A stretch of 13,269 bases of DNA, taken from positions 1 through 13,269 of the forward strand of contig JAGWVO010000063.1 in NCBI GenBank assembly GCA_018970845.1. Direction: 5' to 3'. Source of the stretch: Planctomycetota bacterium (lineage in GTDB: Bacteria; Planctomycetota; Planctomycetia; Gemmatales; Gemmataceae). The translations under genes were made by a program, and so were the position numbers. Of this stretch, positions 1 through 7,032 are shown piece by piece (position 1 is the first letter of the stretch; each line of letters begins with the position of its first letter). Under the pieces are notes generated by a model that was not told the DNA's origin, did no database searches, and saw only the letters and a list, made by a program, of their open reading frames with translations.

Positions 1-603
1 GAACTCGCTTGCCGATAGCATGGCGAGGTTCAGCAGATTGGGCGCGCCGATAAACTCGTCGTCGGTGTCTTTTTCCTGTTGCCCGAAGTCCTGGATGCTT
101 CCATGGGCCACGATGATCCGGGGAAGATTGCCATAGGCGTCAGAGCTTGGGAATGCGCGTAGCCACTCGGTCGGGTCCCCCACCTCGCGCCGGTGTCTGA
201 GCGGGCATGGAAAAATGACGCAGTCATCGCGCAGAAAAGGTTTAGGCTCAAGCATCAGCACAAGATTCGGCGCCAGTTGGGCTGCCTCGGACTTGAAATA
301 ATCTTGGTCGTAGGGTCCTCCCTTGCCGCCGTGGTCGTGGTTGCCGGGAATCACATAGACCGGAACCTCCATTTCACCGATGGCCTGGCAGGCTGCTGAC
401 ACGAGAGCCTTGGTGGGCTGTTGGGAATCAAAGAGGTCGCCGGCGACCACGACGAAGCGAGCGTCCCTTTCTTCAACCAGCCTGCCGATTCCGCTGAGGG
501 AATCGATCCTTTTCTGGCGCAAAAGGGGCTTCTTGGTTTCGTCAAAGTCGCCGAACGGTTTTCCCAGCTGCCAATCGGCGGTGTGGATGAAGGTGACGGC
601 CAT
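1..603 (-). CDS. SbcD/YhaO-like metallophosphoesterase (DNA repair exonuclease family), C-terminus cut by window edge
   Basis: The frame is open from an ATG at 603 to the left edge, giving 201 residues without a stop. It reads as a calcineurin-like phosphoesterase of the SbcD/Mre11/YhaO type, which are Mn-dependent nucleases acting on DNA ends in the cytoplasm. Visible motifs are HTADWQLGK (residues 7–15), GDLFD (55–59), GNHD (87–90) and AHG (166–168), in the usual order and spacing. The start is chosen because the family begins a few residues before HTAD; the Shine-Dalgarno is weak (GGGA at about 614–617). The usual D-x-H of motif I is D10-W11-Q12 here, a Gln in place of a metal-binding His. 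An SbcC/AddAB-like ATPase partner could lie beyond the left edge but is not seen. The family is secure; the exact subfamily is not. Confidence 0.88.
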   Translation of the reverse strand, partial: MAVTFIHTADWQLGKPFGDFDETKKPLLRQKRIDSLSGIGRLVEERDARFVVVAGDLFDSQQPTKALVSAACQAIGEMEVPVYVIPGNHDHGGKGGPYDQDYFKSEAAQLAPNLVLMLEPKPFLRDDCVIFPCPLRHRREVGDPTEWLRAFPSSDAYGNLPRIIVAHGSIQDFGQQEKDTDDEFIGAPNLLNLAMLSASEF

Positions 604-864
604 GCAAGGTTCCCGGGATGACACAGGGCTGGCGCCTCTCTGGCGCACGCGGCCCTCATGATCTCAATTCGCCGGTGAGGTTCACAGGTTCAGTCAAAAA
701 ATCAGGCGGCCAGCGCACCCGGGCCGGCAGGCTTGCCTTCGAGGGGAAGAAGGTTGGTGATCAGCCGACGCGGGTGGATGGGATTGGCAGCCAAGGTTTC
801 CCGCCGGGTGCCAGGATGATGGGAACCCGGCTTCATCCGCTGGCGCCGGGGGGCTGGTTCCGGT
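604..864. other. Intergenic region between two minus-strand genes
   Basis: These 261 bases hold no convincing gene. A perfect 7-base inverted repeat (arms 803–809 and 825–831, loop 15) lies 33 bases past the acyltransferase stop and has no T-tract. A second GC hairpin with a T-run (696–726) is listed separately. A TTGACT hexamer follows that T-run on the minus strand, but no matching −10 is seen at the right distance. The only open frame here (702–929, minus) is Arg/Pro-rich, overlaps the acyltransferase end and looks non-coding. Confidence 0.6.
696..726 (-). terminator. Possible weak intrinsic terminator after the acyltransferase gene
   Basis: On the minus strand a 5-bp GC stem (722–726 with 707–711, loop of 10) is followed after five bases by six T residues (696–701). 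It sits about 140 bases past the stop of the acyltransferase gene and about 90 before the phosphoesterase start, so it could separate the two. The stem is short, so this is tentative. Confidence 0.3.
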
Positions 865-1662
865 TCAGCCGTGAATCGGCGTGGCCGGCAAGGCGGCGGA
901 GCGGGGAGGATTGGCCGGCGTTCCGCCATCCTTCAGTTCCGCCGTGATTTCCTCCTCCATGATCTCCTCAAGGCGCGCCAGCGCACGCGCGACCACGCCC
1001 CCGTCGCAGACCCGGTGGTCGAAAACGATGCGAACGCGGACCGCGCCCTTGGGACTCACGGGGCCGAAGGTCAGGTTGGCCGTCAGCGGCGAAAGCAGGC
1101 TGAGCGACTCGGCGCCCATCATTCCGCATGAACTCACGCCGAAGGTTCCGAACTTGCGCGACCGCCACCGGGCGGACCATTCGAGGGCCATCCACCAGAG
1201 GAACCGCCGAACCGGCCTCGGCAGGCGCGCCAAGCCCCTGGCGGCCCGGAACGGCGCGAGTTCCTCCAGGCGGCACTCCTTGGCGCGCCTCAGTTTTCCG
1301 TCGATGTTCCACAGCGTCCGCGCCTCGGGCGAGCGGATCTTGGCGAACATGACGGCGGGCCGGCCGTCGATCTCCTTCTCGATGGCGACCGAGGCCACCT
1401 GCGTGCCGTGCTCGACAAGCCGCGGCCATGGGTATTCGATATGGCTTGTCCGAAAGTCGCGGAACTCGGAAGCCAGCCTGGCGAACCCCTTCACGAAAAG
1501 CGCCGTCCAGCCGGGCCGGTCGGGCATCGCGTCGCGGATCAGCCGGAGCGACCTCAGCCTGAAGGTGCGTTCGAAGGTGACGGCGGGAACCCGACGGGAG
1601 AAATGCAGGAGGTCTCCCAGGAATGTCCTCGGCCAGGGAACGGGCCGGGTGATGTCGGCCAT
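865..1662 (-). CDS. Stand-alone 2-oxoacid dehydrogenase E2-like (CoA-dependent) acyltransferase
   Basis: The product has 265 residues and resembles the catalytic domain of 2-oxoacid dehydrogenase acyltransferases (PF00198, chloramphenicol acetyltransferase fold). The diagnostic motif is FDHRVCDGG (214–222): H216 and D220 match the catalytic His and Asp of the HRxxDG signature. GTFGVSSCGMMG (172–183) corresponds to the conserved strand that reads SNLGMFG-like in true E2 enzymes. There is no lipoyl or subunit-binding domain, and no E1 or E3 gene is nearby, so it is unlikely to be a normal complex core. The acyl substrate is unknown. The start is fixed by GGGAGG six bases upstream; a longer frame to 1779 would run back through the upstream terminator. 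The C-terminal 25 residues are Pro/Ala-rich and probably disordered. Confidence 0.82.
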   Translation of the reverse strand: MADITRPVPWPRTFLGDLLHFSRRVPAVTFERTFRLRSLRLIRDAMPDRPGWTALFVKGFARLASEFRDFRTSHIEYPWPRLVEHGTQVASVAIEKEIDGRPAVMFAKIRSPEARTLWNIDGKLRRAKECRLEELAPFRAARGLARLPRPVRRFLWWMALEWSARWRSRKFGTFGVSSCGMMGAESLSLLSPLTANLTFGPVSPKGAVRVRIVFDHRVCDGGVVARALARLEEIMEEEITAELKDGGTPANPPRSAALPATPIHG

Positions 1663-1668
1663 GACGGG

Positions 1669-1674
1669 CCTCCC
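1669..1674 (-). promoter_or_regulatory. Ribosome binding site that fixes the acyltransferase start
   Basis: GGGAGG on the minus strand ends six bases before the ATG at 1662. It selects this start over the upstream in-frame one at 1779, which lies on the far side of the terminator. Confidence 0.75.
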
Positions 1675-1727
1675 GTGCCGGGCGGTTTGCAGGTGCCGCC
1701 CTTGGGAACATCGTGTCCCGGCGGGCC

Positions 1728-1774
1728 AAAAAGGGACAAGGCCAACCGTCCCGGCAGGGGGCGGTCGGCCTTGT
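1728..1774 (-). terminator. Strong rho-independent terminator after the Gly-rich protein gene
   Basis: On the minus strand, ACAAGGCCGACCG (1762–1774) pairs with CGGTTGGCCTTGT (1736–1748). This is a 13-bp stem with a single G·U pair and a 13-base loop, followed by CCC and five T residues (1728–1732). The hairpin begins 21 bases after the stop codon at 1796–1798, so it ends the transcript of the two secreted-protein genes. Confidence 0.85.
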
Positions 1775-1795
1775 GTCATGGGGCGGATCGATGCG

Positions 1796-2923
1796 TCAGC
1801 GGCCTTTCGGCGCCTCGGGTTCCTGTCCTTCCTGCGGCTTGATGCGGAACAGGAGGAGTTGCTCCACCTTGTCGTCGCCCTTGTGCACCAGGGCGGTGGT
1901 CTGCTCCCGGGTGAGGTTCATGATTCCGGCCTCGTACACGGGTTGCTTCTTGTCGCCGATGGTCCAGGCGGCGCGCTGGGTTTTCTTGTCGACGGCTCCC
2001 TTCACCTTTTCGTTGGTGTCGGAAATGCTGTTGTAGTAGCTGCCGCGCAGGATGCCGTCCTTGTTGACGGCGAGCTGGATGTAGTTGCTGGGGTCCTTTT
2101 CCTCGGCGCGGACCATGGCGAAAACCCCGAGGGATTCCCAGGTGTCCTTGGGATCCTCCATGGCGGCGGAACCGGTGCCGGCGATCGCCGAGGCCTGCTG
2201 GGAGTATTGCTGCGGCGTGCCGACCGACTCCCCCTGCACCATGACGGAGCTTCCGGAGTAGACAACGGATGTTCCGTAGTCGTAATAGACGGGAAATGAG
2301 CTGAAGCCGCAGAAGGGGACGAGCCGGCCCCAGGTGGCGCCAAGCCAGAACCCGGCGCCGAAGCCGCCGCCCCACCAGGGATTGAAGTGGTTGTTGTACC
2401 AGCCGCCCCCGAAGTTGTTGCCGTAGAAGTTGTTGCGAACCAGATTGCCGCGGTTTTGCAGGTTGTTCATCGAGAACGACTGGATGTTGCCGCGGTTGCT
2501 GAGGAACTGGTTGTTGTTGGCGACGCGGGAGAGGTTCATTTCGCCGGGGAACCGGTCGTTGCCAAACCTGTTGGCGTCGATGCCGCGGTTTCCATCAAAC
2601 CGGCCGATGTCGCCGCCGGGCCGGCCAAGATCGCCCGGTCGGCCAATGTCGCCGGGCCTTCCTGCGCCACCGGGCCGTCCGAAGTCGTCACCACCGGGCC
2701 TTCCTGCGCCACCGGGCCGTCCGAAGTCGCCCCCGCCGCCGGGTCGGCCAAAGTCGCCGCCGCCGGGCCGTCCGAAGTCGCCGCCGCCGGGCCTGGGGCC
2801 TCCGCCCATTCCTCCCGCGGGCGGCCTGAATCCGCCGCCACCCCCACCCACTCCATGGGCGACCAGCGGCGCCGCGGCGGCGATCAGCGTGAACGAGACC
2901 AGCCAGTACCGGATGTTTCCCAT
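1796..2923 (-). CDS. Secreted Gly/Asn-rich protein with the C-terminal domain of planctomycete 'mu-protocadherin'-type proteins
   Basis: The product has 375 residues. A signal peptide (1–23) is followed by a Gly-rich tract (25–112) with about nine GRPGGxDFG-like units, an Asn-rich stretch (127–180), an aromatic/Gly segment around 175–215 (WW, GFWLG) and a compact C-terminal domain (about 258–362). That domain contains WESLGVFAMV, QLAVNKDGILRGSYYN and VDKKTQRAAWTIGDKK. It matches my memory of secreted planctomycete proteins often mislabelled 'mu-protocadherin', whose function is unknown. Low-complexity Gly/Asn sequence suggests an envelope or surface role (inference). AAGGAG lies seven bases before the ATG. 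It is 25 bases downstream of the SnoaL-like gene and probably cotranscribed with it; a strong terminator follows. Confidence 0.85.
   Translation of the reverse strand: MGNIRYWLVSFTLIAAAAPLVAHGVGGGGGGFRPPAGGMGGGPRPGGGDFGRPGGGDFGRPGGGGDFGRPGGAGRPGGDDFGRPGGAGRPGDIGRPGDLGRPGGDIGRFDGNRGIDANRFGNDRFPGEMNLSRVANNNQFLSNRGNIQSFSMNNLQNRGNLVRNNFYGNNFGGGWYNNHFNPWWGGGFGAGFWLGATWGRLVPFCGFSSFPVYYDYGTSVVYSGSSVMVQGESVGTPQQYSQQASAIAGTGSAAMEDPKDTWESLGVFAMVRAEEKDPSNYIQLAVNKDGILRGSYYNSISDTNEKVKGAVDKKTQRAAWTIGDKKQPVYEAGIMNLTREQTTALVHKGDDKVEQLLLFRIKPQEGQEPEAPKGR
2588..2794 (-). repeat. Tandem coding repeats of the GRPGG(x)DFG type
   Basis: About nine degenerate units of 6–9 residues (roughly residues 44–112 of the secreted protein). 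At DNA level a 36-base stretch (2652–2687) recurs exactly at 2694–2729, a 42-base period, which suggests recent duplication. Such GC-rich in-frame repeats can change length by slippage. Confidence 0.85.
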
Positions 2924-2948
2924 AACGATTCTCCTTGTTCGCTCGCGG

Positions 2949-3887
2949 TTATTTCGACTTGGTCAGCTTGATGGAAGGCAGGTCGGGCATGCGGACATCG
3001 CCGCGGATGCGCTCAATGGGGTGCCAGAGCGCGGTTTCCGGGGAGACCCGCGTGAGCACAATCACCGATGAGGCCGGCCTGCCATCCTCCGTGACACCGT
3101 GAATGGTGCGGTTGAAGCGGGCGCCGTCGTGTTCCCAGTACCCTTCTCCCGAGAGGCCCGTGGAGTCGAACACCCAGGAGCGAATCTCGCCATCGCGGAC
3201 CTGGATCACTTCCAGCACCTCCATGCCGGGGCCCTCGGCCGGCTTGACCGAGATCTTGCCGACAAGGCCCCTGTCTCCGAGCGCCTTCTCGTAGGAGACC
3301 GTCACCTTGCCCAGGGGACTCTCCGCCGACCAACTGCCGACAAGCCACGCCATTTCCTCAATGGAGGCCGTGGAGATCGCGGTTTCCCTTGAATCGGCCA
3401 GGCGCCATTGGCCGCCTTCGAGAACGCGCAGGCTGGAAAACCGGGTGGCCCACACGCCGATTTCCCCCTCATCCTTGAGAACCAGAGTCCCCCTGACCCG
3501 GGCCGCCCCGGCGCCGAGCATGTCCACCGATTCCACCTTGATGCTGATGGCGGCCTTGGGGCGGTGCGCCGCGGCCTTCCTGATGATGCCGACAATCGAG
3601 TCCCTGCCCCGGACGGTGGCACCGCTGTCCTGATGAAGTTCCGCCATCTCGGTCCACTGCTTGCCGATCGCGTCGAAGTCCCTGGCGTTGAACGCCTTGG
3701 CGTAATCGTCGGCGGCCTTGCGGATCGCCTGCTCCGCCTCGGAGGCGGCGGGGGCCGGCTTGGATTGCGCGGGCGCCCCGGGCGCGGGTTTCGGCGGGTT
3801 CCGGCGAGGCTGGGCGATGGCGTCGGGAGCCAGCGCCAGTTGCGCGAAAACCGATGCCAGGAGGATTCGGATGCCGATGTTGGTCAT
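2949..3887 (-). CDS. Secreted two-domain protein with SnoaL-like/DUF4440 N-terminal domain
   Basis: The product has 312 residues. A signal peptide (about 1–26, ending AIAQ) and a Pro/Ala linker (27–50) precede a SnoaL-like α+β domain of the SgcJ/EcaC kind (about 52–170), with YAKAFNARDFDAI, a WTEMAELHQDSG stretch and GRDSIVGII. A second domain (about 176–298) begins MAWLVGSWSAE and contains RDGEIRSWVFDSTGLSGEGYW, resembling the second half of planctomycete proteins with the same two-domain layout. No substrate can be named; SnoaL-like folds often bind small molecules but many are not enzymes. The ATG at 3887 is chosen over a TTG at 3911 because AGGA lies nine bases upstream and the promoter's expected transcription start falls around 3911. 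It is first in a unit with the Gly-rich gene. Confidence 0.83.
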   Translation of the reverse strand: MTNIGIRILLASVFAQLALAPDAIAQPRRNPPKPAPGAPAQSKPAPAASEAEQAIRKAADDYAKAFNARDFDAIGKQWTEMAELHQDSGATVRGRDSIVGIIRKAAAHRPKAAISIKVESVDMLGAGAARVRGTLVLKDEGEIGVWATRFSSLRVLEGGQWRLADSRETAISTASIEEMAWLVGSWSAESPLGKVTVSYEKALGDRGLVGKISVKPAEGPGMEVLEVIQVRDGEIRSWVFDSTGLSGEGYWEHDGARFNRTIHGVTEDGRPASSVIVLTRVSPETALWHPIERIRGDVRMPDLPSIKLTKSK

Positions 3888-3918
3888 GGTGCGGTTCCTG
3901 ATGATATTCAATAACCGA

Positions 3919-3946
3919 AGTGTATGCGGATATCACCTGATGTCAA
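3919..3946 (-). promoter_or_regulatory. Sigma-70-type promoter for the two secreted-protein genes
   Basis: On the minus strand a perfect TTGACA (3941–3946) is separated by 16 bases from TACACT (3919–3924), which matches TATAAT at four of six positions. Transcription would start near 3911–3913, leaving a leader of about 25 bases with the AGGA ribosome site before the ATG at 3887. Confidence 0.6.
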
Positions 3947-3993
3947 CCATCTGCCTTTCGAATCGACGGCTTGCGCCGATGAGGAACAGGCCG

Positions 3994-4007
3994 CAAACTA
4001 TTGTTTG
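3994..4007. promoter_or_regulatory. Short inverted repeat (possible operator) upstream of the cytochrome/DUF1501 operon
   Basis: CAAAC-TATT-GTTTG is an inverted repeat with 5-base arms, 31 bases before the ATG at 4039. A weak promoter-like pair, TTGCGC (3971–3976) and CAAACT (3994–3999) with 17 bases between, overlaps its left arm, so a repressor bound here could block the operon. Both readings are tentative. Confidence 0.25.
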
Positions 4008-4038
4008 GATTCCCTCCTTCCCGCCCGCCAGCCACGAC

Positions 4039-7023
4039 ATGAAAACATGGTTCGCGATGGTGCCGTTGCTTCTTGCCGTCCAGTTGGCCTGGGCGCAGTC
4101 GAACGATTCCGCCAAGCCGGCCAAGGCGCCCGATCCCAAGGTTGGCGCCAAGGCGCCCGGCCTCAAGGATTTCCCCCCCGCCAAGGTGGATGCCGGGGCT
4201 CTGCCCAAGGCGATGGTGCTTGTGGAACTGTGCGAGTCGGGCCTTTCGCCCGACAAGAACCTATGGCCTGAATCGCCGCCGACGGGGAACGAACGGTATC
4301 CGGAAAGGGCCTTCGCGCTGTTCCGATTCCCGCAGCGGTACATCGACACGGGAATCCGCGCCGACCGACCCAATCCGCTTTTTGTTCGCGCCTCGGCGGT
4401 GGTGGACCTGCCGCCCGGCAAGCACCGGTTTCTCCTGAGGGCGCGCGGGGCCTCCCGGGTGACCCTGGACGGAAAGGTGGTGCTGACCACGCCGTTCCCT
4501 CCAGCCGACCCCGGCGGCCACGGCACGATCAAGCCCCCCGGGCAGTACCTGAATCTGGCGCCCGACTTCCGCTTCGCCCCGCCGGGCAACCGCGAGGAAG
4601 TCATCGAGGCGCGCCTGCCCGGCGGGCCGGTGGTGGTGGTGCTGGAAACCATTGTCGGGGGAATCCTGGGCAAGTCGCGGCGCCGGCCGGAGCCGGGCGA
4701 AACGGTGGTGGCCTGGGCTCCCGAGGGAACCAGTTCATGGCGCCTGTTGAGTCCGGCGGGTGAAACCGTTCCCTACACGGACGAGGGATGGGAGTCGTAC
4801 CAGGCGGAGCGGAACACCCACCTCGACGCGGTCGACGCTTCGGCGCGCGCGTCGTGCCGGAAGTCCGAATCGGAGGCGATGGCCGGCAAGAGGCAAGCCG
4901 ACGCCCGTTGGCTGGCGGGGCAGGCGGAGATCGCGTTGCCGCCGATCGGCGCAACGGGCGCCCATCCCATCGACCGATTCCTCGAGGCCCGCTGGAACCT
5001 TGGCGCGGCCGGGCAGGGGAGCGATGCCGGCGAGGCGGTGGCCCTGTTGGAATCGAAATGCTTCCAGTGCCACGCGGGAACCAAGGCCAAGGGCGGGCTC
5101 AGGCTCGATTCCAGGCAGGCCCTGCTGGCGGGGGGTGATTCGGGCGCCGCGTTCGACCCGGCCGCGCCGGCCAAGGGCCACCTGATGTCGCGGTTGAGGT
5201 CCGCGGGCGACGACCGGATGCCGCCCAAGGGCGATCCCTTGAAAGATTCCGAGGTCTCGCTGCTGGCCCGCTGGCTTGGCGCCGGCGCTCCCTGGGCCGA
5301 ACCATCGGCCGCCGCGGCCAAGGTCGCCGTCACTCCTCCGTGCGACGACCTGACTTTCCTGCGGCGCGCGACTTTCGACACCGTGGGAGTTCCGCCCTCG
5401 GAGGGCGAGGTCCGCGCCTACCTGGCATCGCCCGCCCAGACGCGGCGCGCCAAGGCCGTCGACCGCCTTCTGGCCGACCCCCGCCGGGCCGACCGCGAGA
5501 TTTCCGCGTGGCTCGACCTGCTCGCGGAGAACCCGAACATCCTCAATCCCACGCTCAACAACACCGGGCCTTTCCGGTGGTGGCTGAGGGAGTCGCTGCT
5601 CGACCACAAGCCGCTCGACCTGATGGCCATCGAACTGGTCCGCATGCGCGGAAGCGAACGCTACGGAGGCCCGGCGGGATTCGCGGTGGCCAGCCAGAAC
5701 GACTCGCCGATGGCCACCAAGGGCGTGGTGCTGGCGGGGGCGTTCCTGGGAGTGCAGCTCAAGTGCGCCCGCTGCCACGACGCCCCCGGCGGCGGCCGGC
5801 AGCAGGAAGACCTCTTCGCCCTGGCCGCGATGCTCGCCGGCAAGGAGGTCACCGTGCCGGCCACCAGCAGCGTGCCGGCCGACAAGCTTCATGCCGGGGG
5901 GCGCAAGGCTTTGATCACCGTGTCGCTCAAGCCGGGCTCCACGGTCAAGCCGCGGTGGAGGCTCGATGACATCGTGCCGGCAGCTTCCGTGGAAAACTCG
6001 CTTGCCGAACGCGAGAAGCTCGGCAGGCTCCTCACCGCCGCGGCCAACGAGAGGTTCGCCAAGGTCCAGGCCAACCGGGTCTGGCGCGACCTGATGGGGC
6101 GCGGCCTTGTCGAGCCGCCCGACGACTGGGACAGGGCCAGGCCGAGCCACCCCGAGCTGCTGGCCTGGCTCGGCCGCGAGCTGGTGAGGTCGGGCCACGA
6201 CGAAACCTCCCTGAGGAGGCTGATCATGAACTCGGCGGCGTACCAGCGCGCCTCCGACCCCGCGTTGTCGGCCGTCGATCCGCTTCACAGGGCCCCGGCC
6301 CGCCGCAGGCTTTCCGCCGAGCAGGTCGTGGACGGCCTGTTCGCCGCCTCCGGCATGCCGATGAGGCTCGAGGAAGTCAGCCTCGACATCGACGGCGTGC
6401 GCGACCAGGGCAACTCGATCTCGCTGGGAAATCCCGGCAGGGCGTGGATGCTCACCTCCACCTCGAACGAGCGCGACAGGCCCAGCCTGTCGCTTCCACG
6501 CATCCAGGCCGTTTGCGATGTGCTCGAGGCGTTCGGCTGGCGGGGAGCCCGGCAGGACCCGCGCGCCACCCGCGACGACAGTCCCGAGGTGATCCAGCCG
6601 GCCATCCTGGCCAACGGCACCATGGGCCTGTGGCTCACCACCCTCACCGACGGGCACGCCGCGACCTCGATGGCCCTCGAGGACGGCCCGCTCGACAGGT
6701 TGGTCGAGCGGCTTTACCTGCGCTACCTGACGCGCAAGCCCACTGCCGCCGAAGCCGCCCGGCTGGCCGCCGTCTTGTCCCCCGGTTTCGAGTCGCGGAA
6801 GGTCGCGGGCGCGCCGGGGCCCACGGGGCCGCGCCTGCCCGATCCGTATGTTTCCTGGTCGAACCACCTCGACCCCGAAGCCACCGTGGTGAGGCAGGCG
6901 CAGGAGGCCCGGGCCAAGGCCGGCGACCCGCCCACGACGCGGCTCGAGCCGGGTTGGCGCGGCAGGCTTGAGAATGTGATCTGGGCGATCTGCAATTCAC
7001 CCGAATTCGCGCACGCGCGCTGA
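4039..7023 (+). CDS. Exported PSCyt1–DUF1549–DUF1553 planctomycete cytochrome-type protein
   Basis: The product has 994 residues. A signal peptide (1–19, AWA then Q) precedes a Lys/Pro/Ala-rich linker and an unassigned, probably β-rich region (about 55–300). PSCyt1 (about 335–415) has a c-type haem motif CFQCH (341–345) and a likely distal ligand M394 in DRMPPKGD. DUF1549 (about 436–600) carries a second CxxCH, CARCH (576–580), after GPAGFAVASQNDSPMATKG. DUF1553 (about 660–985) contains ANRVWRDLMGRGLVEPPDDW and SHPELLAWL. In planctomycetes and verrucomicrobia such proteins typically accompany DUF1501 proteins, as here; electron transfer in the periplasm is inferred from the haem motifs. The start is chosen by the signal peptide. 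No Shine-Dalgarno is visible; the leader is pyrimidine-rich. The frame stays open upstream to 3718 but has no export signal there. Confidence 0.93.
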   Translation: MKTWFAMVPLLLAVQLAWAQSNDSAKPAKAPDPKVGAKAPGLKDFPPAKVDAGALPKAMVLVELCESGLSPDKNLWPESPPTGNERYPERAFALFRFPQRYIDTGIRADRPNPLFVRASAVVDLPPGKHRFLLRARGASRVTLDGKVVLTTPFPPADPGGHGTIKPPGQYLNLAPDFRFAPPGNREEVIEARLPGGPVVVVLETIVGGILGKSRRRPEPGETVVAWAPEGTSSWRLLSPAGETVPYTDEGWESYQAERNTHLDAVDASARASCRKSESEAMAGKRQADARWLAGQAEIALPPIGATGAHPIDRFLEARWNLGAAGQGSDAGEAVALLESKCFQCHAGTKAKGGLRLDSRQALLAGGDSGAAFDPAAPAKGHLMSRLRSAGDDRMPPKGDPLKDSEVSLLARWLGAGAPWAEPSAAAAKVAVTPPCDDLTFLRRATFDTVGVPPSEGEVRAYLASPAQTRRAKAVDRLLADPRRADREISAWLDLLAENPNILNPTLNNTGPFRWWLRESLLDHKPLDLMAIELVRMRGSERYGGPAGFAVASQNDSPMATKGVVLAGAFLGVQLKCARCHDAPGGGRQQEDLFALAAMLAGKEVTVPATSSVPADKLHAGGRKALITVSLKPGSTVKPRWRLDDIVPAASVENSLAEREKLGRLLTAAANERFAKVQANRVWRDLMGRGLVEPPDDWDRARPSHPELLAWLGRELVRSGHDETSLRRLIMNSAAYQRASDPALSAVDPLHRAPARRRLSAEQVVDGLFAASGMPMRLEEVSLDIDGVRDQGNSISLGNPGRAWMLTSTSNERDRPSLSLPRIQAVCDVLEAFGWRGARQDPRATRDDSPEVIQPAILANGTMGLWLTTLTDGHAATSMALEDGPLDRLVERLYLRYLTRKPTAAEAARLAAVLSPGFESRKVAGAPGPTGPRLPDPYVSWSNHLDPEATVVRQAQEARAKAGDPPTTRLEPGWRGRLENVIWAICNSPEFAHAR

Positions 7024-7025
7024 GG
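7022..7025 (+). promoter_or_regulatory. Ribosome binding site overlapping the upstream stop codon
   Basis: GAGG begins inside the TGA (7021–7023) of the cytochrome-type gene and ends seven bases before the ATG at 7033. This layout favours translational coupling between the two genes. Confidence 0.55.
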
Positions 7026-7032
7026 CGACATC

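Noticed and set aside
702..929. Small minus-strand frame (75 codons) overlapping the acyltransferase end
   Set aside because: It is Arg/Pro-rich, has no ribosome site, and most of its length is a shadow of the acyltransferase C-terminus or intergenic DNA.
1704..1719. Imperfect hairpin GGGAACA…TGTCCC before the acyltransferase gene
   Set aside because: It needs a bulge, has a 3-base loop and no T-tract, and lies next to a far stronger terminator, so it has no independent support.
881..2299. Long plus-strand open frame (472 codons) opposite the acyltransferase and Gly-rich genes
   Set aside because: It crosses two convincing minus-strand genes and the terminator between them, and its composition is that of a shadow frame.
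3888..3911. TTG start at 3911 for the SnoaL-like protein
   Set aside because: The promoter's expected transcription start is at about 3911–3913, and the ATG at 3887 has its own AGGA site and begins directly before the signal peptide.
3718..4038. Upstream extension of the cytochrome-type gene
   Set aside because: The frame is open but overlaps the start of the SnoaL-like gene and its promoter, and would place the signal peptide more than 100 residues inside the protein.
4735..6867. Long open frame (710 codons) on the minus strand opposite the cytochrome-type gene
   Set aside because: Its translation is Gly/Arg/Pro-rich without domain features, and it mirrors a well-supported gene with haem and DUF motifs. 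In GC-rich DNA such antisense frames stay open by codon bias.
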